Origin: Stichopus chloronotus | Taxonomy: Eukaryota > Echinodermata > Holothuroidea > Aspidochirotida > Stichopodidae | NCBI GenBank assembly: GCA_021234535.1 | Contig: CM037836.1 | Span: 30,196,769 to 30,260,768, forward strand | DNA: 64,000 bases | Reading direction: 5' to 3' | In this document: piece after piece, positions 13,819 through 28,800 of the stretch | How the letters are laid out: each line of letters starts with the position of its first letter | Position numbering within the stretch: the first letter of the stretch is position 1 | Program-made: the position numbers and the translations under genes | Notes under the pieces: model-generated | What the model saw: only the letters and a program-made list of their open reading frames with translations | What the model was told of the DNA's origin: nothing | The model's database searches: none

Positions 13819-16800
13819 GTAAGCTATTGGGGAAATGTTTTATCAATTTCTTCTGTTTCATTCATTCTAGTTTTGATGTTGAATCCCCACTCATCTCACA
13901 ACCATTGCACTGCAGAACATTGTATTTATGTCAATAACTAAAATCTGTATAACATATTTTGCATCATTTTAACATATTTGAGCCTCGGAGAGGGTGGAAT
14001 TAAACATTGAGGTGGCTCCATATTGTAGTAAGTCCAAGTTGACATGATCTTGTGGGTTTGTGCATAAGATCTAGTTTACCTCATATCCTGTCCTGTCCTG
14101 CTTTTCTCTCGTTTTCCCCCTTTTCCCAGAATCTTACTGATAATTTCAAATCAGATAAAAGTTCAAGGGTTGTGCTAGGACAGGTGAATCACTTGGCAAT
14201 AATCAAACCATGTACAGTAGGTGCTGTTTATTAGAGTTCAACCACTGTCTATGGGAAACAAATATTTTTTTGAATGGCATCTCCTTATTTAAATTCTTTT
14301 GGCTTCCTGTAGGGTTAACATTCCTGTCTGTTGTACATATTGGTTTATTCTCTGTGATGTCTGGCAAAGATATCTGAATGAAGGCACCTGGTCTAATTAA
14401 ATACAATGTTAGTGAGCACCGTCTTGCTGACATCAAAGCCCTGTGGTATCGGTGTTGTTTATGCATGGAATTCCACTCATGTTTGGTGTCCTGCTGAGAT
14501 ACTGTGTTAGAGCACTCCCAAGTTGAAGGTGTGGTTAGAGTTACATCTGGAGATGCATGTTACACATCTTAGAAAGTTTATTTTGTGTGTAAGGAGGACA
14601 TAAACTGGTTCTTCTTTTAACTTGGGTGGCCTTTTCTCTAGCCATTAACCTCATAATAGTTCAGTGCTCATGTGATGATTGTGCAATAAGATTGTGTAGG
14701 GAATCTTCAAGCTGAAGTTGTCTTCTCGGTAAATTTTCCAACACATTAAATACAAAACTAGCACTTTTGGGTAGTAGTTACTTAAGGAGGCACTTGGTCC
14801 ATTTCAGATAAGAGGGAAGGTATAGGCTTGGTCAAAGATTACCAGTAGTTCATGGTTGGGAACGGCAATAGTTGTGCAGAGACAGGTAAGCTCATCACAT
14901 ATAAATATCCAGATCATGTGAGTTTTGGATATCCACATTGTAGACACATTCGTACCTTACTTCACTTAACAGTATAGTTACCCTTGAATAGCCACACCAG
15001 TAAGTTGTGGGGATTTTCATATACAGTGTTAGTGTAACATGATTACACAAAAGATACCTTGGGAATGAAATACTGTACCAGAAGGAAAGACAATAAAAAA
15101 CGAGAGAAGTCTAAGAGCAGTCAAAACCAAAGTTGTATCAGGATATTTATGTTGTAAAGTATTCAGTAAGTTAAAACTACATGAAAATTTTGTTGATAAA
15201 TGTATAAAATGCAGGTATGATACGTCATTTGTGTTGGCCTACAGTAGGTGTAGATAGACCATATGAATGTACAGTAGTATAGACCAGGTGCAGTAGATCA
15301 GAATGTTTATAATGCAGACATGAAGTGGTATGCAGATTAGTGATGCAGGCATGATGCATTTGTTACCATGAGGAGAGTATGGTAATAGGCAAATACATGC
15401 ATGATTTAAATTCAAAATATAGATTGTAATTGGGATTGGCTGTTCCAGTAACCAGGATGTGAAGATATCAAAAGCCAGTGTTCGCCCTAAGGAATTGAAC
15501 CTCCGGAAGGAATATGAAATCCCACTCTATGAAATACCACAAAATTTATTAGGAGGGATTTTCAAAATCAAGGAGGTAGTTGTCACTTGTTAAAGATTCT
15601 ACTGCAATTTAGTGTGTGCATTTATAATTGTAACTACGACCTCAGCCGTTGAAAACTGTGCAGGGTTTTTCCGCGTAAGATTTATCTTTGTGTGGGATTC
15701 AGGGGACAAACGCGGGACTCGCGCAATCCTGCCCCTTGGTGCGAACACTGTCAAGAGCATATAGTGCATGTGCAGTTAAACACCATTTGCAATTTTCCAT
15801 ACTGGTAGGTTAGGATATTGTTTACCTGTGCAGTTCAGATGGGTCAAATCTGATTAAATGTAAATGTGTGCAAACCAGGGACAATGGTTGTGTAGCTTCT
15901 ATCAACAGTGGATCTTTAATCTTTAATCATATTTTCCCACAGGTTAGATGGATAGAACAGCAGAAGATAAAAAGAAGAACCAAACGAGATTTTACAAATT
16001 TAGATGTTATTGATCCAGACCAAAGCTTAGATTCTGGTGTTGCATCTGTTGAATTTGACCCTCACTTTGATGATGAATTGTGGAGAGACATGTGGTATTT
16101 GGTAAGTTAAATTTCAGTGATATCATGAATTTGCTGGTTGCATGGTGTTTTTCTCATCTCCACAGAGAATGCACATGAGATCTTTAAAAGAACAGTGTAG
16201 GTAATTGGAGAACCCCATCAAAGTAGATAAGATAAACTAATCAAATGCCCTAGACTGAATGCAGAAGATATAAGTTGTTAACTAGGTCGAGGGTTTATCT
16301 TCAGCAGATTGTAACGTACATTTGGCTTTTTGGATGTTTTTTTTATTGAAACACATATGGCAGTGTGTTGATTTAGTTTCAGAGTTCCTGACAGAAAGCT
16401 AACAAAGGAAGGAGCAAAGAATGACAAGAGTTCTATCAAAACATCTCATTAATTTAACAATGATTTTAGCTGTGATGTTGATTACAGTTGTGTTACACAG
16501 ATGAATCTCTCAGTTACTGGATTATGCCAACTAGAAGGAGAGGGGGAGAGGGGGTAGGAACATTTGAAGTTGGAGGGGTCGTGCAGATCACATCAATAAG
16601 GTCCATCACTGTCCTGGTCCCATCCTGGACCATTGCATGGTTTGTCTTGTTTTTTCCCTCCCTTTGTCCATTCTGTCCTCCCTTTTCCATTCCATCCTCT
16701 TCTTTGTCCATTGTGGGCTTCTGCGGTATGGATCCATTGCAAAACCTTATGGCGAGCAGAAAGAGACAAACAGACGATGTTTCGTTTCATGTTAGTCATT

Positions 16801-19800
16801 ATATGAGCTACATTGACCCCCCTCTCACTCCCTCCAGTGAATTGCTTTCAACATTGTTGCTTGATATCAGATGTTTCCGCCACAGACACGGTCGGTCGTC
16901 AATACTCGCAAGTCTATTCAGCATCGACTCCTCTGTGCCCAGGGGATGAGACGAGATGGATCTCAGAGAGGGTTTCCAGATATCCGTTTTGTCTCAAATG
17001 AAGCCTGTGAAAATGTGTGTCACCCTCCACCAAATTTTTCATAGAGCTTGGCTGCTCCAGTTCGACAAAAATATTTGTCAGACTGAGGCGCCAAGTCTCC
17101 GTCCGGCTGGAATGAAAAGGCAACTCCGAGCTTACGTTGTGGTACCCCTGGGGTAATAACAAGTCAGAGAAGACTTAATTTGAGTGTTATCAAATAAGGA
17201 ATGTTCTTGATTTATTAATTCCCTGTCTGAGGCATCTCAAGCAAACCCTCCTAAAACTGGGGATGGATCTCATGTTTTTCCTCAGAATTTAATTTTTGAA
17301 GCATTCCTAACACTTTGTTGTGATTGTAATTATTTTGAAATTTGGTTTTAAAACTGCTTCTGGTAAAATGGTAATACCCATGACCTATTTGCAGATGAGG
17401 TCGAGCAGTTTGGTTAAGTAGACATGCACAATGTCACAACCTGGTACAGTATGTTAGTGCAAAATATTGCTGTTCAATTATTTTGTATCACTTCATTTCC
17501 ATGGAAGTGAGTTGTTCATATGGCTTGATGAAATTTTCAAAGCAGCTTTTTGCATTGACATGTTTATGTGTTTAGTGACATACCCAGTAATGCAAAATAA
17601 CATTACATGAATACCAGCCTCTGGGTTATTAAATTTTGCAACAAATTATTAGAAGTCTAATTTCATTTGTATTTGAAGCATAGTGTTTGCATGTTTCTCT
17701 ATTTACTAAGTATGCCACAACAACAAAGAAAAGCAAAGGGAAAAAAAGAGGACAGACAGAAAAATATGTTGCAAATCTGTGATACACTGTAACAACCTAC
17801 TATTGATGAATACACACAGCAGGCTGGTTTCTATGGTTACTTTAATATGATGGACACAGCCATAGACAAAAAAAAAACTTTGGACACAAACAGGACAAAC
17901 TGGGTTTGACCACAGTTTGTCAATCAATGGCATTAATACTTCAAAAATCAAGAGTATTTCTCAGAATTTCCTGGATTTGTTCGTACTGTATTCAATCTTA
18001 CAGCAGTCCTCTACAATCTTGTCGAGAGTAATTTACTCATCCTGATTCGTTGATGGAAGAAACAGCATGGACAGTGACCTTTTTTTACAGTCCCCAAGTA
18101 TAAAGCAGTGAAGCATTTGGTGTTTAGAACCCATTACAACAAATGAATTTATATATATTTGCCCTTTGTAGCTGCTGTTATAAACTTGTGAAGCTTCATA
18201 GCTACTCATGCATCTCTGTTGCAAGTATTGCATGCAATTGTCACTCTGAAATGAAAAAAAAAAAGGGAGGGGGGACCGTTTGGGGTGTCTGACAATGGAT
18301 AGGTCTACGATGTTTTAGTGTGTCGATGAAATGCAACATCCTGGCTTGCTTATGACCTGTTACTCAATTGTGGTATGAAGTGGTGTCACGTCATTTAAAA
18401 TATTATGTAAGTGTGAACACAGGAGTGACTCATAAAACTTACAGTAGCCATAAAAGCCTCAGAAAACTGCTGTTTACCTTTCTTGGGAAGTACGCAGGTG
18501 TCACAAGATTTTATGCTCTCTCGATTAAGCAAGTACATTGCAGTGGGGAAGGGTGGCGGAGTGATAATCTCGTGTAAATCGAAATATTCCCTGTCGAGGT
18601 TTATTACCACATTGGAATAGATCCGGTTCCGTATTTCATATTACCCGGTCAAAAATTTTCTCTCAGCACAGATGGACTTCCGTGAATTGAGTAATTTTGA
18701 TTTTTATTGTTCACATACGGCAAAGGATTCATACGTCATTGCTCAAGTCTAACACTAGCTTCACATTAAATTACCAAGCATGAAAATCTCTTGATGTTTC
18801 AAAGTAATATCTGTGGCTTAGGTTGGTTAAGCTGCGATGTGGCCTTTTCAGTAAGATGTCCATTTGTGCAAGGAGGAGTTTTGCAATTCGTCAACCCCTC
18901 AGGATACAATATGATCCTGATCTCATAGGTTGAAATCAGTTTCTGATATTAATGGGATCATAGCAACAATGTCAAAGCACTGAAATCTTGATCTCACTGA
19001 TCAGACATGTTCAAAATGTAAAAGCACTATAATGTTGATCTTGCTGATCAGACATGGTCAAAATGTAAAAGCACTATAATGTTGATCTTGCTGATCATGC
19101 AGATTGGACATAGTAGTAATGTAAAAGTACTGTAATTCTGATCTGGTTATATCCATTTCCTGATCAGAAAGGACGATGTGATATTGTATCAGTGAGGTCA
19201 TCCTGACCACATCGTCTGTTGATCTTCGTTGCCATTTAAATTGTGTGCTCAGGTTAAAGGTGTTTCCTGCTTGTAAGTCATTCAATTATTATCAATATTG
19301 CTATCCAGTAACACATGCTGAATATATGGTCATGGCAACACCTCTGCCTCTGAGGCTTAAAGTTGCTCATGGTGGACATCACCACCAGGTCCACCTCAGT
19401 TTGTTCTCTCATACTGTATGACTCATAGCTTGATGAATCTGCATTAGGATTCAGTTAAATTGTCTTCTGTGTTGACACCCAGTTGACAGTCTACATTGAG
19501 CATTACATAAAACAGGATAGGAAACTTGGTGTGACCACTCTCATGTATGTTGCCTTTGCAAGGAGTGTTGTCACCATATATCAGCAAGAGGGATTGCAAA
19601 GAATGAGATGTGGGTAGGGCATAATTGAGTCAGTAATCTCAGAAATATGGTGCTAAATGCCAATCCTGAGTGTAGATGGCGCTGTGCTAGACCTTTGATT
19701 GGGATGTCAGCAAATCTAAGTTAAACTTTGTATAAGTGTGAGCAATTGGTAAGTTTAGTCACTCGTGAATACTCACACCTGAGAGTTGTTAGCGATGTGA

Positions 19801-22800
19801 GTCTTGTGCTGCACCAGTTATAAAGCACTGTGAGGGTGACATGCATTTTTGCAATTGGAAGGGGAAGGGGGGCGGCAGTAGAGGAATTCTATTGAAAAAG
19901 TGCAAATGTGTACAGAATTTCTTTGTTGCTAGAACAAAAGGCTGGCAATTATATGGAAGGATGGCCACTGGATATGCACACATAATTGCCACTTTGCTAG
20001 AATATGGTCAAAACTGTTAAATGCATAGGTTACATGAGGTGAGTATGTCAGTTAATTCTGAAACTATGTAGTTTTTGGGAGTGCAATGCAGATGGCGATA
20101 AAGGAGGAGTGGTGATACCACTCAGAGGCACAGTTCTATAGCTTTTAATTCCCTACAGTGTTCTCCCTTACAAAAATCTGACTTAATTTTCTTTATAAGT
20201 CTTCAATTTCTTGGTCTTTTTCAAACATTGATGTTGTATAGTGGAAACACTCCACAAACAAAAGAATATTGATTCATATTGTAATAAGTTGTCTCGATAA
20301 CAGGATTTCCTTGTGTCCCAAAATTAGAAACCAGTTAGTGGAAAGTGCAGCATGCGCTAATTATTGTTTGGAAACTTCACAAGATGTTGAAAATATGACT
20401 GTTAATTTCGCAGTGGTTGTGTAGACAGAGTAACATTGACCAATGAATGCTACTGTAATGAAGTGTGCCACTGGATATTGCAAACCTGACTTCTCAGAAG
20501 GATATATCCCAATTTGTCATTGATACACTCTATAGAAATGAAAGATAAAATTTTGAAGTCGATAATATGCCTGAATGAAGTGGATCCTTAGCAAACATCT
20601 TTCATCCTTATCAATCTACATATCAGTCCAGCCTTGTTGATGAATGTAACTTCGCCCATGCTCTGCTGTACCTTAGGCCTTAATTACTTTACAAACCCCT
20701 TTGTGTCCATAGTCCAATATTAATTATTAGTGTGGTTTAATTACTGCAACAAGGATGCAGTGTTGTAAGTTTCTAATATTAGATTAAAAAAAAAACAGTC
20801 ATAAATGTCAAAACGATTTCAAGCTTGGTCTGTTGCATGCATATATTAGGCATCGAATATATTAAAATCTGAAATATTTGTCATCATTGCAGAGCCTATG
20901 CAAAGAGGACATAACTGTATAGCACTGTACATAGAGTACAGGTGACAAGCCATGTATCATGGGTTTTAATGTTTGTTCCTATGGTAACAAATTGGTTTTA
21001 GTTTGTTGGATGCAATTTGTGAACTGTGATGCTCGATTTTGACGTTCAAGTAGTTACTGTGTTTCTTTGGACGATTGACTGTGAAATATATTTTTCATGG
21101 ACAATTTAGTGAGAGAGTTCTTCAAGGTGCAATTGTTGCAATTCTGATGTGCTAGCTGAATCAGCTTCAGAATTGTTGTCTGATGTACAGTATGGTACAG
21201 TTCTCATTATCAAATACAGTCCTTCAATAAAAAAAAAAATAATAATAATAATTGGTGCACAATGTTTCACACACTTTGCTCCTGATCTCTGAAATGCATT
21301 GCCTACAGGTACCTTTAATGACATAAGGACAGCTTTGCCACAAATTGTTTCGAACTTGCCCCCTAAAAACGCCTTTTAGGAGACATTTTGCAATGTACTG
21401 TAAGGCTTCTTGTTTTCTTCTTGTTCATGTTTTACATTTTGTTAGGTTGTTTAGAAATTTTATAGAGTCCATTTTACCTCATTTATTGTCTGTTGTCCAC
21501 TTTCCAAGTGTATCTTCTCTGTGTTTCAGTTTATGGCTTCCTACATTTTTCTTTTTCATGTTCAACACCTTCCTCAGTTTGAATTGTCATGTATGTTATT
21601 CTGTTTACTGTTTTTACTGTACTGCTGTTGTGGATTTTAAAGCATTGTGTAAAGTCTTTTGAGATCTAATTGTCATAAAGCAGTATGTAAAAATAAGTTT
21701 TTATCATTGCAAAACGTACCGTGAAGCGTGCAGTTCACAGGGACAAGAAATTTCATAGATTTGTTACCTCTTAACCTGTTGCCAACTGTACTGTGTTTGC
21801 CAGCTATACTGTTTGCCTGCTGTTTGCCCTCTGTTCAGTGATGTCTTGGACTCTCTGGTATTTCCTAAGGCATAGATTTGTAGCGACTGGTCAAACAACA
21901 GAGATATACTATAATGACAGTCAGTATACATTAATTAAAAGTGAGCATCTCCCAAAATGGTTGTACCTTTTAGGGCTGTTTTGTTCCAGATGGCAGAAGG
22001 ATAGCCTGACGTACTACATTTAAATGGAAACATTAAGCTGATACTCATCTATAGATGTACTGTTTTGACACAAGCAGGACACAAAGATTGTTTTGATTTG
22101 GAAATGAAAATAGTTTGCATCCTGCCAGCATAAATGTTGAATGACAGCTGGTGTAATGAATTCAAATATTTGATAAGAAAATCCAAACATTATTTACAAA
22201 TGTGTAAAAGTCACTACCACACATTTAAAATATTTTGATGTAGAACAAAGATGTGAAATCAATGTGTACTGCAACATGTTTAACATGCAAAGTTTGAATA
22301 CCTATTTTTCAAATTTTTCATCGAAATATTATCTAGCCTCATTTAATGGTGAATGGGTTGTTGTGCCTAAGACTGTTATACATTTCAGTTCATTTGTCCT
22401 TCAGATCAGCCAAAAACATACATCTCATTCCTATTATGGGTAGAAATTGCCACTACTAATTTGACCAAAAGGTATTGATGAAAGGTGTATTCAGTTGGCA
22501 GGAAAGCAAAGATTAAATTCCAAGTTTCCTTAAATTTGTATCCCACCAATGAAAAATCAAATCATGAACTGTGTCCTGAGGATAGAGAAACTTATTGTGT
22601 CAGAATTTTTGGATTTTTTAATGTTTTGGTCAGTTTGTGTGAATTCACAGTCCTCATAAGATGCATGTTTATGGGTCTTTTAGATTAAAGGGAAATAAGG
22701 CGCTTGTTTTGCAGAAAACAATCATGTCTTTAAAACCAACGTTTGTGGACATAGAATGATAGGTCATTCAAAATAAGAAAGGACAGTGGCCTTCTTTTCA

Positions 22801-25800
22801 AGAAATAAGTTTCTCATAGAAAGAATTAGGTTGTCAGTCTGTCAACAATAATTTGTTCACCCAAACTTTCCAAAATTCAAATGGTGCATCTTTCGTTTTA
22901 TACTCAACACATGCATAGTGTTTTGAGGAGCCGAAGCTTTCGCAGCTGTTTGTTGATGAGAATGAATGGTATAACAATAATTACAGCTATTTTCTTACAT
23001 GTCATGTTGGTGTATTTTAAATGCCCTATTTCCCTTTAAGACCACTGCACTGAAAGTATGTGAAAGTCTTTCTCAGGACTACCTACCAATTGTCCTATAA
23101 TACGGATAAAAGAATAACAGACGACCTTGAACAGAAACTTGACTAAAAACTAACCTTCTCTGAGACTAATGAGCAGAGCAGTTACCATTGATGAATTCAG
23201 ACTCTGTGTCAGTAGGAACCAAATTTTGATGCAGAGACAAATGATTCTACTTCAAGGTTATTGCAACATAAAATAGTATCTAACATCAGTCATAAAGGAA
23301 AAGTTTGTTGTGTTTGAATCATTTTGTTGTCTTCATGGATCAGGTGATGGCTGGGAGCACTTTTAAAGGGAAATATTGTGTTTGTTTTTACAGAAAAAAT
23401 ACCTTTGTCACAAACCATTACTTACGGATCATGTAAAATTACAAATTATTCGGAATAATCAAGGACAATAATCAATAGTCGAAAATAAGATAGAAATTCA
23501 CTTATTTGTCGCTCAAGGATAATTTTTTCATCCAAACTTTCCTAAATTCAAGTGATTCAGCTTATGTAGCTGACCTTATTCCATAATAATTTGATGAGAT
23601 GAAGCTAATGTTGATGTTTATTGGTAAGAATAAATGGTTGAACAAGTATTAAAGCTGTTCTCTTTGTAAGCTATGCCATTTCAAATGCAACATTTCCCTT
23701 TAACTCATCTCAATCTCCTAAATTGTTTTTGTGTCTGATGTTGGTGTCTGTTTAACATGCACAGTACCCTGAGTTTTGACCAACACATCTGCTAGCCTTG
23801 CTTGTTATTCTTATAAATTTTTGAATGATAAAGTTTAGAAATAAGATCATGATAAGCCCGCGAGATACCGTACGTTCAAATTATCTGCGGTTAATGTTAG
23901 TTTAGAATATCATCTAGCATACTTGTTGTGTTTTTTTCCCCACATAAAACCTATGTGCCTTTCCTATCACATTTGTGTAACTTAAAAGCAGTCACTCCTT
24001 TTGATATCTTTGAAACACCTGTACTCTTTACCAGATCCTGGATGGCATATTGCATTTTTATACATCACCTAAGTTCTGGGAATGGAAGTTTTACTAACTT
24101 AAGTTTCACTTCTGAGTTTGATTTGAAGGTCCTGTAAACTCCTTTTGAAAGCGCTCTGCTGCTTTTTATGAATACTGTAGGACTGATGCTCAGTTAAGGG
24201 TGCATGTCACGCAACACTTGTCACCGTTCTCATTTTCCTTGTTTCTTAAAGTACAGGTTGTACTTTTTATGACATTATGGCCCAAGTTGGATCAAGTTTC
24301 CCCCAAATGTTTTGAAAACGAAACAAAAATTGTTGAGTGTAGGAAGTTAAGTTCCCTAATGCCTAACAATCTGTTCTTGGTGATGGATTTGTAAAGATAC
24401 AAAAATAGAAACACAGAGAATATAATGGTTCAGGTAATGTATAGTTGTTTGTAAACTTTGTTTCATACAGAGTAGGAGTCAGGAAAGCAACGAAGAAGGA
24501 AAAAAAGAATAGTTAGGAATATTCATAATGCCCATATTACCACTCATACAGGGGTCTCTCTCTTTTAGAAATGTGGATCCTTTACCTGTCAGTGAGCTTT
24601 AAAAGTATCAGTTTGGCATATTTATGTGTAAACTTCACAGTGGAGTCCGTCTCCCCTTCTCCCATTTTAGTTCTTTCCTTACCTATGACAATGCTTTCTA
24701 TAGTTATAGTATCCAATCGAGTACAAGCAATATTCATGTTCCCCACTCTTGGACAAAAGTAAGCCAAACCCAGATTCGTAGATGTGGTGCAACCAATTGC
24801 CTGCCAAGTGAAATTAAAAGTTAGAAAACTATCCATTCATTTAAATCGTCTCTTAAGAAGTATCTTTTTGATTCAGTGACCATTGACAGTTAACTGCAAA
24901 ATTATTAGTATGTAATTGCAACACGATTCTTCTTGATTTTGTTCATTTGTTTGTTTCCTTTCTTATTTCTCTCTAATCCCTCCTTTATTGATTATAGCTA
25001 TTTTCACTAATAATTTTCTTTTAGAGGGGCCAGACTAGAATGCTTGCTTATGTCTGGCTCCTCGTCCCATCATTTAATCAATTAATTTTATTTGCTTTGA
25101 CTTCTCAAGTTATTTGTTATATATTTGTTATATCAATCCTTGTATCTCTGGTGTTATATGATGACGGTAGAAATAAATTGAATTAAATTGCAAACAGAAA
25201 ATGTGTACTGTACCACTGAATAGCCAGAAGGATAAGATTATGTTTGATCTCAAGTTTATCTTCATTTTATATTGTTCACGGACAAAGTGCATCATCCAAG
25301 TAACAAAATCACAGTAACTACATTGAAAGGCAACAAATAAGGCATAAAAACAATTTTCATTTAGAGGTAAACCGCACCTACAGTAATATGCAACAGTGTG
25401 TACTTACTTGTGTATCTATAACATACTCAAGTTGTAGCTCCTTGATTGGTAGAAGCACTGTATATGATCACTGCAGTTTGGCATCATGTGATCAGCTGTC
25501 TTGACCAACTGAATACTGGTAAACTTTTTATTTGCTTTTTCAAGGACAAGGTTAAGTTAAATCAAAACTGTCAACTACTACATAATCATATTTACAAGAT
25601 AAGATGTTACGTGAATTTGAAATCATAGTCTAAATTTATCCTCTGAAAGCTATTTATCTTCTAAATATATTTATTTTCTCAATAGCCAAATTGTCTGAAT
25701 GGTGCTATTAAACAACAAATATATTAATCTTTTGGATGTTAATTTTTTTATGTTTTGCTTTTTCAGTATATGCACACAGTCACTGCAACCCTCTCTCCCC

Positions 25801-28800
25801 TTTGTTCACCAGTGTATAGTGACTTCATATTCTTCCCTCTAATAAATACCCTTTAACTGTGTGCTTGTTGATTTCTTTCAGACACCACTCCTCTTTCTCA
25901 TTCGAACATTCCTTGTGCCTGTTTTTTGCTCCCAACAAAGCTCTTAATTTTGTACAGTTTTCTTCCTCTCTTGGATTTGTTTCATTCAGTCTCTATAGGA
26001 ATGTCTTATTTTGAAATTGAAGTTGTCTTTTTTCCTGTCATGGGTAGCTATTCATTGTCTTTTGGGAACTTCCCTCCTCTTGCAAACATCTCTGTGATGG
26101 TGCTTAGAGAATCTATTGAATCCTTTCAATAGTTAGCACCGTTTAATCCAGCTGAAATTTGCTAATCGCAGAAAAGCTCATTAAGAAAGTGAATATGGAA
26201 TTATTGATGTAGAAAGTTACATAGAAAGGTATACTTTGAATCAAATCGTTTGTGTAATCATCACAAGCTGTTAACAGTTTAATTCACTCTTCAAGTAGGT
26301 ACAGTATTAAGCAAGTTATCAAATCTAACCTTGAAACCAGCGATGAAGTCTGTCATTTTTGTAGGTTAACTTCAGACAAGTTTGTGCAAGTATGCAATTA
26401 AATGCTGAAGGGGTGATCAATAGCAGCAATTTATAATGGAAGACCATAACTACTGGTGAAACGATGGATGAATGATAACTAATCATGTTTCTTTACTTGT
26501 TTCATGTAGTTGTCCATGTACTTCCATAATGTTCAAATTCTTCTTCTCTTCAGAAAAGGGGTAAGGGTCTGGATATGAATGTCTTGCCAGCCTGGAGGAA
26601 AGGGTACACCGGCAAGGGTGTGGTTATTTCAATCTTAGATGATGGCATTGAAAAGGATCACCCTGATTTAATGAATAATTATGTAAGTAACCAACTGATA
26701 ACTGTCAACAAGCAACTATGGTAATTTATCGTATTGAATTTAATATATTATGTGTGCTTTTGCTCACTATAGTTATCTCGCAGTAACAGAAATATGTCTG
26801 TCATCATACCTCTTGTATTGTTTGATCTTTCAAAATCGTAAATACTGTTTAAAAGTTTGATACCGCGTTGCTTTTGTCGATGATTTCAATTTTGCAATTG
26901 AAGAAGACAGGTGGGTGATGTGAAGGCAAGCATCTACCAAATATTCTGTCAAGTGGACTGAATATATATACAGTGTACAGACTCAAAGTTTGACCAGCTG
27001 TGAATGTTAAACTTCATATTGATCTGTAGCAGCTTGGGAATGAAGTGTTTTGTTCCTATGTTATTTCAGACCGCAGTGATGACAGCTGATAATTGAGTTA
27101 TCATTTCAAAATGTGGTATTGATGATGTATTAATTAGGATATTGTTTCAAACTGGGGTGATGATAGATTAATTACTGTAGGTTATTGTTTTGAATTGTGG
27201 TGATGACATTTCGCTCAAATTATCGTTTCAGACAGTGGTGATGGTATGTTGATTAGGGTGTTATTGTTTCAGTATGGTGATGATATGTTGATTTTGGTAA
27301 GACTTCTCTATTTGTTGTGGTTTCAGATTTACATTTTTAATTAGTGATTGACTTGTCATGACATAATTGAATCTATTAATAAGTACAGTATGATGCATTC
27401 TTTGAAACTGATCATAATTGATAGTTTTGTAACTTTAAAACAATTATGGTAGTTTATTATTTCAGTCACTTTCACATCATCATGGTAACTTACATCCTCT
27501 CAGACTATGTTCGATAATAAATACAATTTCCTCATTTTATTCACAAGAGATTTGGGATTTTATGGTTTGAGGGTTTATTTACACCGCTACGTTGACCTAA
27601 CTGGCATCTGTTTATCAAGTCCCTAAAATCCTCATCTTTTGAATTCCACTGTTCATGACTAGACTTGTCATTTCAATTTATGGCATACTCTGCCATTTAT
27701 GTAAATTTCAGATTAACTTGCCATTTTGAAATGTCAAATGCCCAACTTGTTGTTCAACGACTGAAATTTAAGTTAAAATGAGAGATATTCTTGTGTTATT
27801 TATGTGGATATTGACCTTTGTGAAAGCAAGTATTTGTTACCCCATAGCAAACCATTGTCAACAAATGATCTCTTTAAATGGTAAAGATCGTCAAGTTTCT
27901 CTGGAGATGATACTGTCATCTGTTTTAATCTGTTTAGCTGAATCAAACATCACTATCAGACATAATTTACAATCACCACTGAGGGAGGACTGGCAGTTTT
28001 CTTTCAGAGAGATAGAACAAACATAACTTTGAATGAAACAAGTTGCCTTACCTTTGTGTTTTTTTTCTTTTTCATTTTTATCTAAGGTTTTTCATTTATA
28101 GAACCCAGCAACTTATTCAAGGGTGTTATTTCCAGTGTTCAGTTCGCATTTGTATATATGTAACTGTCAAATAGATCTACGTACTTACTTCTCTGCACTT
28201 AGAGCATGGCTTAGGGATGACTACAATAAATAACTTCCATCGAAGTCACAACTGGTTAAATGGCAAAGTTCTGCACAGTTGCATTTGCACCTACAGTACC
28301 GTTATGCTTTAGAGAGTTTGAATTAACTATGAATATTCACACACAGACACACAAATTAACTATATGGCTGCAAAGGTCTATTGGTCTTTATTGACTGCAA
28401 GAATTGATCCAGTCACTTCTAGTACTATTGATATATTTCATCGTTATAACTTTTGCCCTTTATCTTCACATTTCTGCCTGGTGTTGTTATTTGATCAATG
28501 GAAAGTTCACGATAGAAACCACCATTAGAGTCAAAATATGCAGTAGGCTATTATCCTGTCTGAAATTCATAGATATGGGGAAAAATTCAGGTAAAAAAAG
28601 AGCATAATCTCCAAAAAGATATTAAAAGAATTGGTTTGAAGTGTATTGACTTCTTTGCACTGGTTAACTAGCTTCACCTTACGTAGCAATTGTATCTTTT
28701 TAACATGGGACATAGTACTCTGTATAACTATGTAGATTGAATATTGTTAGAAAAAATTTGATTGAGCTTTTCAGTGTGCACATACTGTAGCAATGAAACA

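Larger units (their letters stand above)
16102..26553 (+). other. Convertase intron, 10.4 kb
   Basis: Holds the 19-kb tandem repeat, two LINE tails, two copies of the TTAA-ended MITE and one dispersed repeat. A GC-richer segment at about 16530-17160 has overlapping short open frames on both strands that match nothing I know. The protein is continuous across the intron at family length (WYL to the LDMNV region), so no exon is missing here. Confidence 0.8.

Noticed and set aside
16488..16949. 153-codon open frame in the 10-kb convertase intron
   Set aside because: Low-complexity Pro/Ser-rich product overlapping open frames on the other strand; higher GC content explains the length. No family recognised.
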